34,705 nucleotides of DNA from assembly GCA_020832985.1 (NCBI GenBank), contig JAJHRE010000010.1, positions 1 to 34,705 on the forward strand, written 5' to 3'. A program made the translations under genes and the position numbers. Positions 25,848-33,494 of the stretch are shown here, piece by piece. Each line of letters starts with the position of its first letter. Position 1 is the first letter of the stretch. The DNA comes from Desulfurococcaceae archaeon. Lineage in GTDB: Archaea > Thermoproteota > Thermoprotei_A > Sulfolobales > NBVN01. The notes under the pieces were generated by a model that saw only the letters and a list, made by a program, of their open reading frames with translations, was not told the DNA's origin and searched no databases.

Positions 25848-27017
25848 CTACGTTGGTAACGGTATACTTAATGTTAAGAGTGCTAGGTATATCATGATGT
25901 ATCTTACCTTGACATCCTTAGATATCGAACTACTATCTAACATATTAGCTGAACCTATATGAGGTTTAAAACCAGAAATTAGTAGAGCTAATAATGCGAA
26001 TATACCTAACCAAACCATACTACCTCGGAGGTAAACTATAGATACTAACGAGTAGAGAATAAGTAATGAAGCCACTGTAACACTTACTAAGGAATGAAAC
26101 CTAATACTCGTGACAGCTCTAACTACATGACCGCCGTCTAACTGACCTATAGGGAGTAAATTAACGAAGTGTATTAACAGCATTATCATCGACGCATATG
26201 CTGCTGGATTAAGTAGTACTACGGAACTTGTAGTTTGGTGAATCTCAGATACAGTCATCACTAAATATGCTGATAACGGTATGAAATCTATAGGTGATAC
26301 TATACCCTCACGTAAACCTACTAGAGCTACATCTAAAGATAACTTAGGTGATGTATTATATGTAATGATGAATAATGATAATGAAGTTATAAAACCTAGT
26401 AGAGGGCCTGAAATCCCTAGCTTTAGTAAGCATTTTAAATTCTTCGGTAAGAAATCCATCTTAACGATAGCACCGAAAGTCCCTAGAGGGGATATGAATG
26501 GTGCAGGTATTAGTAATGGATAGGTAGAGGGGATATTAAATCTTTTAACAATTGTTAGATGCCCTAATTCATGAGTAATTAAAGGTATCATCACACTAAA
26601 CATGAAGAATAAGGTATCGTATATCACATCAGTAGTCTTGGTACTATAACCTAATAAAAACTTCAACCTATTATGAAAGTCTGTAGATATGTAGAACCCA
26701 GTCACTACTACTGAAGCTAACGTTAAGCTAAAGAAAACTAATGATGACTTAGTTGAAGTACTTTTACGTCTACCGGTAGTCAGGATCCTTAAGGTTATGA
26801 CGTCACCGGCCTTGTAAAGTATTGGGTAATAACCCATAGGAACTAACTCATCATAGAGTTCATCAAATAGTTTATTCATATCGTCTCTAGCGGATAACAC
26901 CACATACTCTACAAACTCTTCATTCCTAGAACTCTCAATAGCATAGAAAAACTTATTAATTATTGATGTAAGGTTCGGTACTTCATCACCGCCAGACACG
27001 TCCAAATCTAAGACCAC
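25848..27017 (-). CDS. M50-family (site-2-protease-like) membrane metalloprotease
   Basis: An intramembrane zinc protease that probably cleaves membrane-anchored proteins. After a roughly 100-residue N-terminal cytoplasmic domain it has about seven hydrophobic segments. The zinc motif HELGHL is near residue 149, and the second conserved motif NLLPIGQLDGGHVV, with its Asp ligand, near 286. This layout, with PLLIPAPFISPLGTFGA between the two, matches the archaeal and plant EGY-like subgroup. The start is a GTG at 27017. It lies between rpo6 and topA on the same strand; its targets are unknown. Confidence 0.88.
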   Translation of the reverse strand: MVLDLDVSGGDEVPNLTSIINKFFYAIESSRNEEFVEYVVLSARDDMNKLFDELYDELVPMGYYPILYKAGDVITLRILTTGRRKSTSTKSSLVFFSLTLASVVVTGFYISTDFHNRLKFLLGYSTKTTDVIYDTLFFMFSVMIPLITHELGHLTIVKRFNIPSTYPLLIPAPFISPLGTFGAIVKMDFLPKNLKCLLKLGISGPLLGFITSLSLFIITYNTSPKLSLDVALVGLREGIVSPIDFIPLSAYLVMTVSEIHQTTSSVVLLNPAAYASMIMLLIHFVNLLPIGQLDGGHVVRAVTSIRFHSLVSVTVASLLILYSLVSIVYLRGSMVWLGIFALLALLISGFKPHIGSANMLDSSSISKDVKVRYIMIYLALLTLSIPLPT

Positions 27018-27058
27018 CGTTCTAATTAATTATATTAAAATTCCTGATTTAAAATCAA

Positions 27059-27361
27059 CTACTCAATCCTGTAAAACCTCTCCTCAAGCTCTAAGAGTTT
27101 CCTAACAGGTATTAACTCCTTCTCACCGTTTGGTTTAACCCTAATAACAGTTATCGGTAACGCACCCCTCTTAAGCTCCTCTATAGCGATTGTAATAGCA
27201 TCCTTATTAGGTAGGTTACTTACATCAATTAGTGGTGGTGCCCCCAGAGCTAGTTGAAGTGCTCTAGCACTAACTATACGTGCTTTCTCATACCTAGTAA
27301 GTTTAGGTGGTCCTACCTTAACCCCTGTAAACTCTTTCAACTTCTCTAGAAGTGTACTCAT
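27059..27361 (-). CDS. rpoK: DNA-directed RNA polymerase subunit Rpo6 (K)
   Basis: Counterpart of eukaryotic Rpb6 and bacterial omega, holding the largest polymerase subunit together. The 100-residue protein has the family core [25 protein letters not shown], followed by [20 protein letters not shown]. Length is somewhat over the shortest archaeal versions because of about 18 extra N-terminal residues. ATG 27361 is clear. The thermosome ends about 100 bases upstream, with a TATA-like TATTTATAAAG in the gap, so it can be transcribed separately. Confidence 0.94.
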   Translation of the reverse strand: MSTLLEKLKEFTGVKVGPPKLTRYEKARIVSARALQLALGAPPLIDVSNLPNKDAITIAIEELKRGALPITVIRVKPNGEKELIPVRKLLELEERFYRIE

Positions 27362-27461
27362 TTAATTACCACCCTACACAGCAACTAACTATGTGAGAGA
27401 TAAAAAATATTTTGTTGTTATTTATAAAGTTGGTTGAGTATCAAGTTGATAGTCTTAATCG

Positions 27462-29171
27462 TTAATCAAATTCGTGCTTACTTCCGAACTTACCTTCAGA
27501 TTCCTCAGCACCCTCACCAGCCTTACCACCCTTACCTTCACCAGTCTTCATCGGTGATGCAGCTATTATATCGTCAACCTTAAGTATCGCGGCTGCAGCT
27601 TCTGCAGCTGCCTTAATAACCTGCTTCTTAACTATCACCGGCTCAGCCACATTTATAGCAAGCATATCCTCAGCAATCTTACCTTCAACAACGTTTATCC
27701 CTGCATATATCTTACCCTCGCTATGTAATTTCCTTAACTCCATTAAGGTCTCTAAAGCATCCATACCAGCAGTTGACGCTAATACAACAGCTATTTCCTC
27801 TAAAGCATCAGCAAATGCCTGAATTGCTAACTGTTCCTTACCGCCTACACTCTCAGCATACTTCCTCAACCTTAACGCAACTTCTATCTCTGGAGCTCCA
27901 CCTCCAGGTATTACCTTAGGATCTCTTAATATGTTCCTCATAGTATGTAATGCATCATTTAAACTCCTCTCAGTCTCATCAACTATCATGTCATTAGCTC
28001 CTCTAACTAATATCGTTACTGCCTTAGGATTCTTACAACCCTCAACAAATACCATCTTATCGTTACCAACCCTCCTCTCCTCAACTAACTCAGCATAACC
28101 TAAATCATTAGGAGTTAAATCCCTAATACTTGTGACTATTCTCCCTCCTGTAGCCCTCTCCAACTTCTCCATATCAGACCTCTTAACCCTCCTAACAGCT
28201 AAAATACCCTTCTTAGCCAGGAAATGCTGAGCAACATCATCAATACCCTTCTGACAAATAACAACATTAGCACCAACAGCAGCTAACTTCTCAACGTATT
28301 CCTTAAGTATATTCTCTTTCTCTTCAATAAATTTCCTCATCTGTAGAGGGTCACTTATCCTTATCTCAGCATCGATCTCAGGCTTCTCAATCTCTAAAGG
28401 AGCATCAAGCAATGCAATCCTAGCCTTCTCAACCCTCTTAGGCATCCCAGGATGTACAACCTCCTTATCAAGAACGACACCATAAACCAACTGAGAATCA
28501 GCTAACGAAGCACCCTTCTTCTTCTCAATCTTGATATTATCTAACCTAACCTCATAAGTACCATCAGGTTTCTTCTCAGCAGCTACTACAGCTGCTGATA
28601 TGACCATATCAATCAACTTATTTATGATGTCAGGTGTTGCTAAGTACTTACTAGCTAATGTTGTGTTGAGAACCTTAACTAGTTCAGGCTTAACCTTAGC
28701 TAACCCTTCAGGAGTTTCAACACCACTAACGTCTAACTTCACTGCAATCTCATCGAGGAACTCTACAGCTTTAGCTGCAGCCTTCTTATAACCCTCAATC
28801 ACTATAGTTGGATGTATATTCTGATCGAGTAGTGCCTCAGCCCTAGATAGTAAGGCCCCAGCTAAAACTACTGCTGATGTAGTACCATCACCTACCTCAG
28901 CATCTACAGCTTTAGCAGTCTCAACTAATAACTTAGCAGCTGGGTGCTGAACCTCCATCTCCTTAACTATTGATGCTCCATCATTAGTTACTGTTATATC
29001 ACCGAAACTATCAACAAGCATCTTATCAAGTCCTTTAGGACCTAAACTAGTCTTTAAAACCTCAGCTAACGCCCTCGCAGCTATTATGTTATTCCTTAAA
29101 GCATCCCTACCTTGAGTTCTTGATGTACCCTCCTTCAAGACCAGTACAGGTATTCCATATAGTGCAGTCAT
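27462..29171 (-). CDS. ths: Thermosome subunit (group II chaperonin)
   Basis: An ATP-driven protein-folding cage, the archaeal relative of CCT/TRiC. Landmarks: [26 protein letters not shown] near residue 45, [12 protein letters not shown] near 100, the lid region in the middle, and [14 protein letters not shown] in the C-terminal ATPase half. The tail is Gly/Lys/Glu-rich ([17 protein letters not shown]) and ends HEFD, without the GGM repeats some relatives have. At 569 residues it is complete. ATG 29171. Archaea usually have one to several paralogous subunits; only one is in the window. Confidence 0.97.
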   Translation of the reverse strand: MTALYGIPVLVLKEGTSRTQGRDALRNNIIAARALAEVLKTSLGPKGLDKMLVDSFGDITVTNDGASIVKEMEVQHPAAKLLVETAKAVDAEVGDGTTSAVVLAGALLSRAEALLDQNIHPTIVIEGYKKAAAKAVEFLDEIAVKLDVSGVETPEGLAKVKPELVKVLNTTLASKYLATPDIINKLIDMVISAAVVAAEKKPDGTYEVRLDNIKIEKKKGASLADSQLVYGVVLDKEVVHPGMPKRVEKARIALLDAPLEIEKPEIDAEIRISDPLQMRKFIEEKENILKEYVEKLAAVGANVVICQKGIDDVAQHFLAKKGILAVRRVKRSDMEKLERATGGRIVTSIRDLTPNDLGYAELVEERRVGNDKMVFVEGCKNPKAVTILVRGANDMIVDETERSLNDALHTMRNILRDPKVIPGGGAPEIEVALRLRKYAESVGGKEQLAIQAFADALEEIAVVLASTAGMDALETLMELRKLHSEGKIYAGINVVEGKIAEDMLAINVAEPVIVKKQVIKAAAEAAAAILKVDDIIAASPMKTGEGKGGKAGEGAEESEGKFGSKHEFD

Positions 29172-29205
29172 ACTGTAATCCCTTGAAAACTATTTCAGAT
29201 ACTTC

Positions 29206-29213
29206 TATATAAA
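29206..29213 (-). promoter_or_regulatory. TATA box for the thermosome gene
   Basis: The minus strand reads TTTATATA, preceded by a purine-rich AAGG-type BRE. The predicted transcription start is near 29183, twelve bases ahead of the ATG. A strong match, in line with high expression of this chaperonin. Confidence 0.6.
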
Positions 29214-29283
29214 CCTTAATGAAAATAAAAAGACATAACATTAAAAACTTACTGAGGATATATAGTTCAGGTGCTATACGAAG

Positions 29284-29607
29284 ATGTTTAAAGTAGATGA
29301 TATAATAAACATCTATGAGAAATATATAAGTGTTAACGATGTAGATAACGCTAATTTCTTCATAGCTATTATAGCAGGTCTCCTAGGATTTATGAAATAT
29401 CATAAAGTCTTAAGCCCTGAATCTGTAGCAGAACTTGCAAAGACTTTAAGGATAGGTTTAATTGAAGGTCCTAACTACCTAAATCCATATGTTATGGAAT
29501 TACTCGGTATTTTAGAGGAGGAATTTAATGAGGCTTTATTTAATGAATTCTTGTTTAAGCTAAAGAGCATACTTAGAGAGGAAAGACTTGATAGACTTGA
29601 AGTCTAG
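29284..29607 (+). CDS. Unknown 107-residue helical protein
   Basis: No family recognised. The sequence looks almost wholly helical, with a hydrophobic stretch FFIAIIAGLLGFM near residues 25-37 and acidic and Leu-rich helices after it (EELNE-like ELLGILEEEFNEALFNEFL). ATG 29284 is the only sensible start. It overlaps the following TtuA/Ncs6-like gene by about 20 bases, suggesting coupled translation and perhaps a shared complex. It is divergent from the thermosome, with about 110 bases between. Confidence 0.65.
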   Translation: MFKVDDIINIYEKYISVNDVDNANFFIAIIAGLLGFMKYHKVLSPESVAELAKTLRIGLIEGPNYLNPYVMELLGILEEEFNEALFNEFLFKLKSILREERLDRLEV

Positions 29608-30397
29608 TAGCGATACTTTATGTACGTCATGTAATAGAAGAGTAGCTGTATACTTGAGAAGGAGTTCTGGGGAGAGGTTATGTAGTATATGTTTTGAGAG
29701 GTCTTTAATTAAGGTTGTTAAGAGGTCTTTAAGAAATGTGAGGGATTTAAGACCAGGTATTGAGTTAGCATCCCTAGTAATTCCTGAGAGGTTAGTAACT
29801 AGTATTACAACACTCTATATCTTGAACAAGATCGAGAAAAGATATAATTGTAGGGTAATCGCTGTATTACCTATTAATGAACGTTACCGTACGATAATAA
29901 ACGATATAATTAACTTGATAATAAAACCTAAGGTAGGTATTAATGATGAGTTCATAGACATCATAAACTACGGAGATAGTAAACTAAATATCAGTTCTGC
30001 TGAAGTCTACGGTAAGTACATTAGACTCATAAACTTAATTACTAAATACAGCGTAATAGCTCTACCCCTCACACTAAACGATCTAGGCGAGATAATACTT
30101 ACTTCGTTACTAAGTCGTGAAGTAGAGAACATACCGACACAACCATCGTTTAAATTAAATTCTCAAACACTTATAATACCTTTCTATAACGTCCCTGAAT
30201 ATGATGTCTACATATACTCATACATTAGGGGTATATACGACCTAACCTTAGATGATATATTAACTTCATTAAGGGATACTTACATCAGTGAAGACCAGGT
30301 AATAATTAAAGAGTTAGTTAGAGATCTAAGCTATAACAATCCTGAACTAACTCAAACCCTCGTTAAGTCTTTCGATAGGATCGTAAGGGTTCAGTGA
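29588..30397 (+). CDS. TtuA/Ncs6-like protein with degenerate PP-loop (possible tRNA-thiolation pseudoenzyme)
   Basis: A 269-residue protein. The N-terminal zinc ribbon (Cys 12, 15, 32, 35: CTSC...SGERLCSICF) is that of TtuA/Ncs6/TtcA tRNA-thiolating enzymes. The next part follows the same order as the N-type ATP-pyrophosphatase fold, but the usual SGGKDS loop is replaced (LVIPERLVTSITTLYILNKI), and the downstream GHNLDDEA-like motif is changed to LPLTLNDLGEIIL. ATP binding should be lost or altered. By analogy it could be a non-catalytic partner of a real TtuA/Ncs6, as Ncs2/CTU2 is in eukaryotes; that is inference. No Met start is available; TTG 29588, with GAGAGG upstream, is taken. Convergent with the thioredoxin-like gene. 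Confidence 0.62.
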   Translation: MIDLKSSSDTLCTSCNRRVAVYLRRSSGERLCSICFERSLIKVVKRSLRNVRDLRPGIELASLVIPERLVTSITTLYILNKIEKRYNCRVIAVLPINERYRTIINDIINLIIKPKVGINDEFIDIINYGDSKLNISSAEVYGKYIRLINLITKYSVIALPLTLNDLGEIILTSLLSREVENIPTQPSFKLNSQTLIIPFYNVPEYDVYIYSYIRGIYDLTLDDILTSLRDTYISEDQVIIKELVRDLSYNNPELTQTLVKSFDRIVRVQ

Positions 30398-30775
30398 TTA
30401 GATAGTAGGTCTTAAAGACCATCTAATACCGTGACGTTGTAATATATCCTTCATACTAATCTTCAATACGTAATAATCTAATCTTAAGTCCATAAAACAA
30501 TCCTCTTGCTCAAACACATTCTTACCATTTAGATATAACCGTATTAGAGGTAATTTATTAATACCTTCATCCTCTTTAATCGTTGAGTTATTAGGTATGT
30601 TCTCAATATCAAATAATGCAAAGTTAATTATATGCCCAATCCTTGATTCAAGCTTCTCGAATAGATTTATCATATACCTCTTTACGTCGGTATTACCTTC
30701 TACGAAGCCTATGAGTACTACATCATTCACTTTTACAAATCTCTTAAACTCGTTAATATCTTGAAGTACCTTCAA
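30398..30775 (-). CDS. Thioredoxin-fold protein lacking the CxxC
   Basis: 125 residues with a thioredoxin-like order: strand VVLIGFVEG, helix KRYMINLFEKL, strand INFALFDIENIP, and NKLPLIRLYLNGKNVFEQ, where the Pro before the strand would be the cis-Pro. The site where redox thioredoxins have CxxC reads VEGNTDV, so no disulfide chemistry is expected; a single Cys occurs later. This suggests a structural or binding role. The start is a TTG at 30775, inside the preceding gene (23-base overlap), so translation is coupled. Confidence in the fold is moderate. Confidence 0.6.
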   Translation of the reverse strand: MKVLQDINEFKRFVKVNDVVLIGFVEGNTDVKRYMINLFEKLESRIGHIINFALFDIENIPNNSTIKEDEGINKLPLIRLYLNGKNVFEQEDCFMDLRLDYYVLKISMKDILQRHGIRWSLRPTI

Positions 30776-31595
30776 CTCTTAATTCATCCCCACATAATTC
30801 TCTATATTTCTGCCTAATTAATGTTTTCTCATCGTTACTTAAGAGAACCTCTATATCTATACCTTCCTCCCTTACCTCTTTCGGATGTTTTATCCCGTTA
30901 TTATTTAACAACACGTAATCATATCTAGTAAGCTCCTTTAACTCCTCACATGATACTGAGTTGACGTAATTCTTGAGTAGCTCTCTAAAATCTAAGAACT
31001 CCTTAAGCTGTTTTTCAGTGACTACACTACCACATACTAAGCAGTACATATCCTTAGTTAAGGAGTTAAAGAGGCATTTAGGGCATGTCACTGGTAAAGT
31101 CTTCGAATGTTGCTCTATCCATGCAATCCTCCATAACCTCCTAAGTGTTGGTAGGACATCCTCTCTACCCAATCTAACTGCCTCCTTATATAACTTAGGT
31201 GCGTACTCTAGCACTGCCTTACCTATGTTATTAACTATAAAGTCTAGATGTTCAGACTTAAGATCTTCCTTCAGGTTTAGTAGTGCTACAGCTATTAACG
31301 GGTAGACATTCTCTGAAAACCTTCTAAACCTCTTAACTATAGTCTCAACATCAGGTTTAGTTGTTGGGGAACCATATAGAAGTTCTACAGGACGCCTAAG
31401 TATTTCTAAGTACTCATCTCTACTCAACCCTAAGTACTCCAACCCCAAAGCACTTACCAACTCATCTACATTCTTATCCAACCAACCATTAACATCAGCT
31501 TCCTTCTTAACCTTCTTCTTAGTAGGTGCAACCCTACTTGAGGTATCACCCCCAACTTCAGCAACTTCCTTACCCTTCTCCTTCTTCTTAGGCAT
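30753..31595 (-). CDS. Unknown protein with a basic N-terminus and a four-Cys zinc site
   Basis: A 280-residue protein of no family I recognise. The first about 35 residues are a charged, low-complexity tail (KKKEKGKE, KKKVKKEAD). A helix-rich central part (about 40-165) includes WLDKNVDELVSALGLEYLG and RFRRFSENVYPLIAVALLNL. A zinc site CPKC...CLVC sits near residues 170-188, and the rest is helical. The basic tail may contact nucleic acid; this is inferred. ATG 31595 is clear, and its end overlaps the thioredoxin-fold gene by 23 bases, so the two are probably partners. Confidence 0.65.
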   Translation of the reverse strand: MPKKKEKGKEVAEVGGDTSSRVAPTKKKVKKEADVNGWLDKNVDELVSALGLEYLGLSRDEYLEILRRPVELLYGSPTTKPDVETIVKRFRRFSENVYPLIAVALLNLKEDLKSEHLDFIVNNIGKAVLEYAPKLYKEAVRLGREDVLPTLRRLWRIAWIEQHSKTLPVTCPKCLFNSLTKDMYCLVCGSVVTEKQLKEFLDFRELLKNYVNSVSCEELKELTRYDYVLLNNNGIKHPKEVREEGIDIEVLLSNDEKTLIRQKYRELCGDELRVEGTSRY

Positions 31596-31678
31596 ACATC
31601 ACTCCCTAAAGAGTAGGATCGCTATAAAGTAAATTTATTTTAAGTAGTACCTAAGTCAAGATAATACAGACATTTAAA

Positions 31679-31761
31679 CAGTACTGAAACCCTCAGTAAA
31701 CCGACCCATCATCACTTAAATCAATTCAGACCCGGTTTCAATACATCATCAAAATATACTG
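31679..31761 (-). ncRNA. C/D box sRNA (2'-O-methylation guide) overlapping the MAT stop codon
   Basis: On the minus strand the four boxes occur in order: C (TTGATGA, 31746-31752), D' (CTGA, 31726-31729), C' (GTGATGA, 31709-31715) and D (CTGA, 31693-31696). Guides are about 16 bases (ending GAAACCGGGT) and 12 bases (TGGGTCGGTTTA). Outer CAGTA and TACTG could pair. By the fifth-base rule the targets would be the G after ACCC and the C after UAAA in the complements, but I could not place them in rRNA or tRNA. The C box contains the TGA stop codon of the SAM synthetase gene (31749-31751). Confidence 0.82.
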
Positions 31762-32984
31762 ACTTGCTCATTAATTATTAAGTCTGTGAGTCTGGACATG
31801 TTCGCTAACTCACTCTTTACTATTTCCTCAACATCTGACTTAATAATATTGAATTGAGAATTATCATCAACAACCAACCTAGCTACAGCTATTAACGGTT
31901 CGTCTATAGGCTTACCAATCTGACTTAAGATCTCCATGTAGACTTCCCTAACCTTAGGTAATTCCTTAACAACCCTCTCACAGATAATCCTAGCTAGGAC
32001 GTTATACAGCTTACCGACGTGACTTACCGGGTTTTTACCAGCAGTTGCTTCAAGACTCATAGGCCTTAACGGTGTTATTAAACCATTAACTCTATTACCT
32101 CTACCAGTAGCTCCATCATCACCATGTTCAGCTGAGGTCCCTGTAACTGATAAGTAAACTATACCCTTATCAGGTTTATCAGCTGTGTTTACGTAAACCT
32201 CTACATCATATCCTGGAGCTATCTTAACAGCTAGGTCTGAAACCTTATTAACTATCTCCTCCTTAACTGATAAGTAATGACTTAAATCAGGTGTTAAACT
32301 AGATATTAACGCAGCCGCGATCGTGAGCTTTACCTTCTTACCGATACGTAACCCCATAACTTTAACATCCTCACCAACCTCAGGTAATGATTTCTTAAAC
32401 TCACTACTATTCAAGTACCTCTCAACACTTAATACTAACCTCTCTAGGGTTGAGAGCGGTGCATAACTAACACCAAAGCTAGTATCGTTGGAGAGTGGTC
32501 TTGACCTCATACCTAACTTAAATATCTGAACAAGGTCTGCACTACCACTCCTAATCTTATAATCTACTACTACATGTCTTTCAGGGTCTAAGAACCTGAA
32601 ATTCCTTCTTAACCATTCCTTAACAGCATTAACTACTATAGTACCTATAGGGATGTACTCTAAGGAATTACCTTCACCTATAACTATATCAGTACCTCTA
32701 CCAGCTACTATTATATATATTGGGTGTAGTACCTCACCACCACCGAACCTAGGGTTAGATTGACCACCAACTAAGAGAACTTTATCTAAGTTATGATGAA
32801 GTATTACCCCATACTTTCTAATGTAGTACTTAGAAAGTTCTATACTTGATGCCTCAGCAGCTGCATCAGCTATATAGTCTGGATGACCTAATCCCTTCCT
32901 CTCAACTAACTCTACGTGTTGGTCCTCAATCGGTGTGTAGTTTAACCTTTCAACAACTATGTTAGTAGACATCATCATACCCAT
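31749..32984 (-). CDS. S-adenosylmethionine synthetase, archaeal type
   Basis: Makes S-adenosylmethionine from methionine and ATP. The 411-residue archaeal form has [19 protein letters not shown] near residue 23, [26 protein letters not shown] near 90, and [21 protein letters not shown] near 285, followed by [14 protein letters not shown]; this is the archaeal type, not the bacterial MetK. The track starts at ATG 32984. ATGs at 32978, 32975 and 32972 are also in frame, and a TATA box at 33001-33010 would put the transcription start near 32979, so the true start may be one of those. Its stop codon lies in the C box of an sRNA. SAM feeds the decarboxylase, the radical SAM enzyme and RNA methylation. 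Confidence 0.97.
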   Translation of the reverse strand: MGMMMSTNIVVERLNYTPIEDQHVELVERKGLGHPDYIADAAAEASSIELSKYYIRKYGVILHHNLDKVLLVGGQSNPRFGGGEVLHPIYIIVAGRGTDIVIGEGNSLEYIPIGTIVVNAVKEWLRRNFRFLDPERHVVVDYKIRSGSADLVQIFKLGMRSRPLSNDTSFGVSYAPLSTLERLVLSVERYLNSSEFKKSLPEVGEDVKVMGLRIGKKVKLTIAAALISSLTPDLSHYLSVKEEIVNKVSDLAVKIAPGYDVEVYVNTADKPDKGIVYLSVTGTSAEHGDDGATGRGNRVNGLITPLRPMSLEATAGKNPVSHVGKLYNVLARIICERVVKELPKVREVYMEILSQIGKPIDEPLIAVARLVVDDNSQFNIIKSDVEEIVKSELANMSRLTDLIINEQVSIF

Positions 32985-33000
32985 AACAATGATGCTACAT

Positions 33001-33010
33001 ATATATTAAA
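33001..33010 (-). promoter_or_regulatory. TATA box for the SAM synthetase gene
   Basis: The minus strand reads TTTAATATAT. At the usual 26-base spacing the transcript would start near 32979, at the cluster of in-frame ATGs, implying a leaderless message. The box might be shifted a few bases, so this is a rough call. Confidence 0.5.
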
Positions 33011-33037
33011 TTTTAGTACTACAATGTTGTAACCTTT

Positions 33038-33052
33038 ATTACTACTAGTAAT
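33038..33052. repeat. 7-bp inverted repeat between the Sm gene and MAT
   Basis: ATTACTA C TAGTAAT is perfectly symmetric around one base. It lies downstream of the Sm gene and upstream of the MAT TATA box. It has no T-run on the minus strand, so a classic terminator is unlikely; it could be an operator. Confidence 0.4.
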
Positions 33053-33103
33053 ATTGTACACCTTACATACTATTGGTTGCATTAATTACTAACTCAATGA
33101 TTA

Positions 33104-33358
33104 CTATATCTTAGGGTTATAGTCTATAGCTACGTAAAGTATTTGACTACCCCTTATGAAGACTGTCCCGTACTTAGCTATAGGTGATCTACCGCCGTCT
33201 GAGAACTCAGTACATTCACTTAAGACTACATTCATAGTTAAGTCAACCATGACTAACCTACCAACATATTCGTAACCATCCTTTACCTTAACCAACACGT
33301 TCTTATTCATAGCCATCTTTAACGTTTTAAAGGGGTTCTCAACCTTCGACACACCCAT
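33104..33358 (-). CDS. Sm-like archaeal protein (LSm)
   Basis: A ring-forming RNA-binding protein. Sm1 is visible in VLVKVKDGYEYVGRLVMVDLTMNVVL and Sm2 in GTVFIRGSQILYVA, where the IRGS segment is the archaeal/eukaryotic form. This contrasts with the Hfq-like FRHGI of the tandem protein at 4909-5310. The track starts at TTG 33361; the ATG three bases on (33358, MGVSKVENPF) is preferred. A GAGGT ribosome binding site lies upstream. It is divergent from the DUF460 gene and in the same direction as MAT. Confidence 0.93.
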   Translation of the reverse strand: MGVSKVENPFKTLKMAMNKNVLVKVKDGYEYVGRLVMVDLTMNVVLSECTEFSDGGRSPIAKYGTVFIRGSQILYVAIDYNPKI

Positions 33359-33359
33359 C

Positions 33360-33387
33360 AACTAACTACCTCAAGAACTAACTACCT
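33360..33387. repeat. 12-base tandem direct repeat in the Sm gene leader
   Basis: AACTAACTACCT occurs at 33360-33371 and again at 33376-33387, a 16-base period. On the minus strand the first copy holds the Sm gene's GAGGT ribosome binding site. The divergent DUF460 leader carries a similar TTGAGGTAGTT (33481-33491), so both divergent genes have nearly the same leader. Confidence 0.5.
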
Positions 33388-33450
33388 ATTCTTAATATTT
33401 AAAAGTTTTTCAGGGACGGAAAAGCACTGAAGTGATTAACTATAATTTTA

Positions 33451-33458
33451 ATTTATAT
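33451..33458 (+). promoter_or_regulatory. TATA box for the DUF460 gene
   Basis: ATTTATAT; the predicted transcription start near 33481 leaves a 14-base leader holding GAGGT, eight bases ahead of the GTG start. Confidence 0.5.
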
Positions 33459-33494
33459 GCTGGGAAAGTATACAGATTTGTTGAGGTAGTTGTA

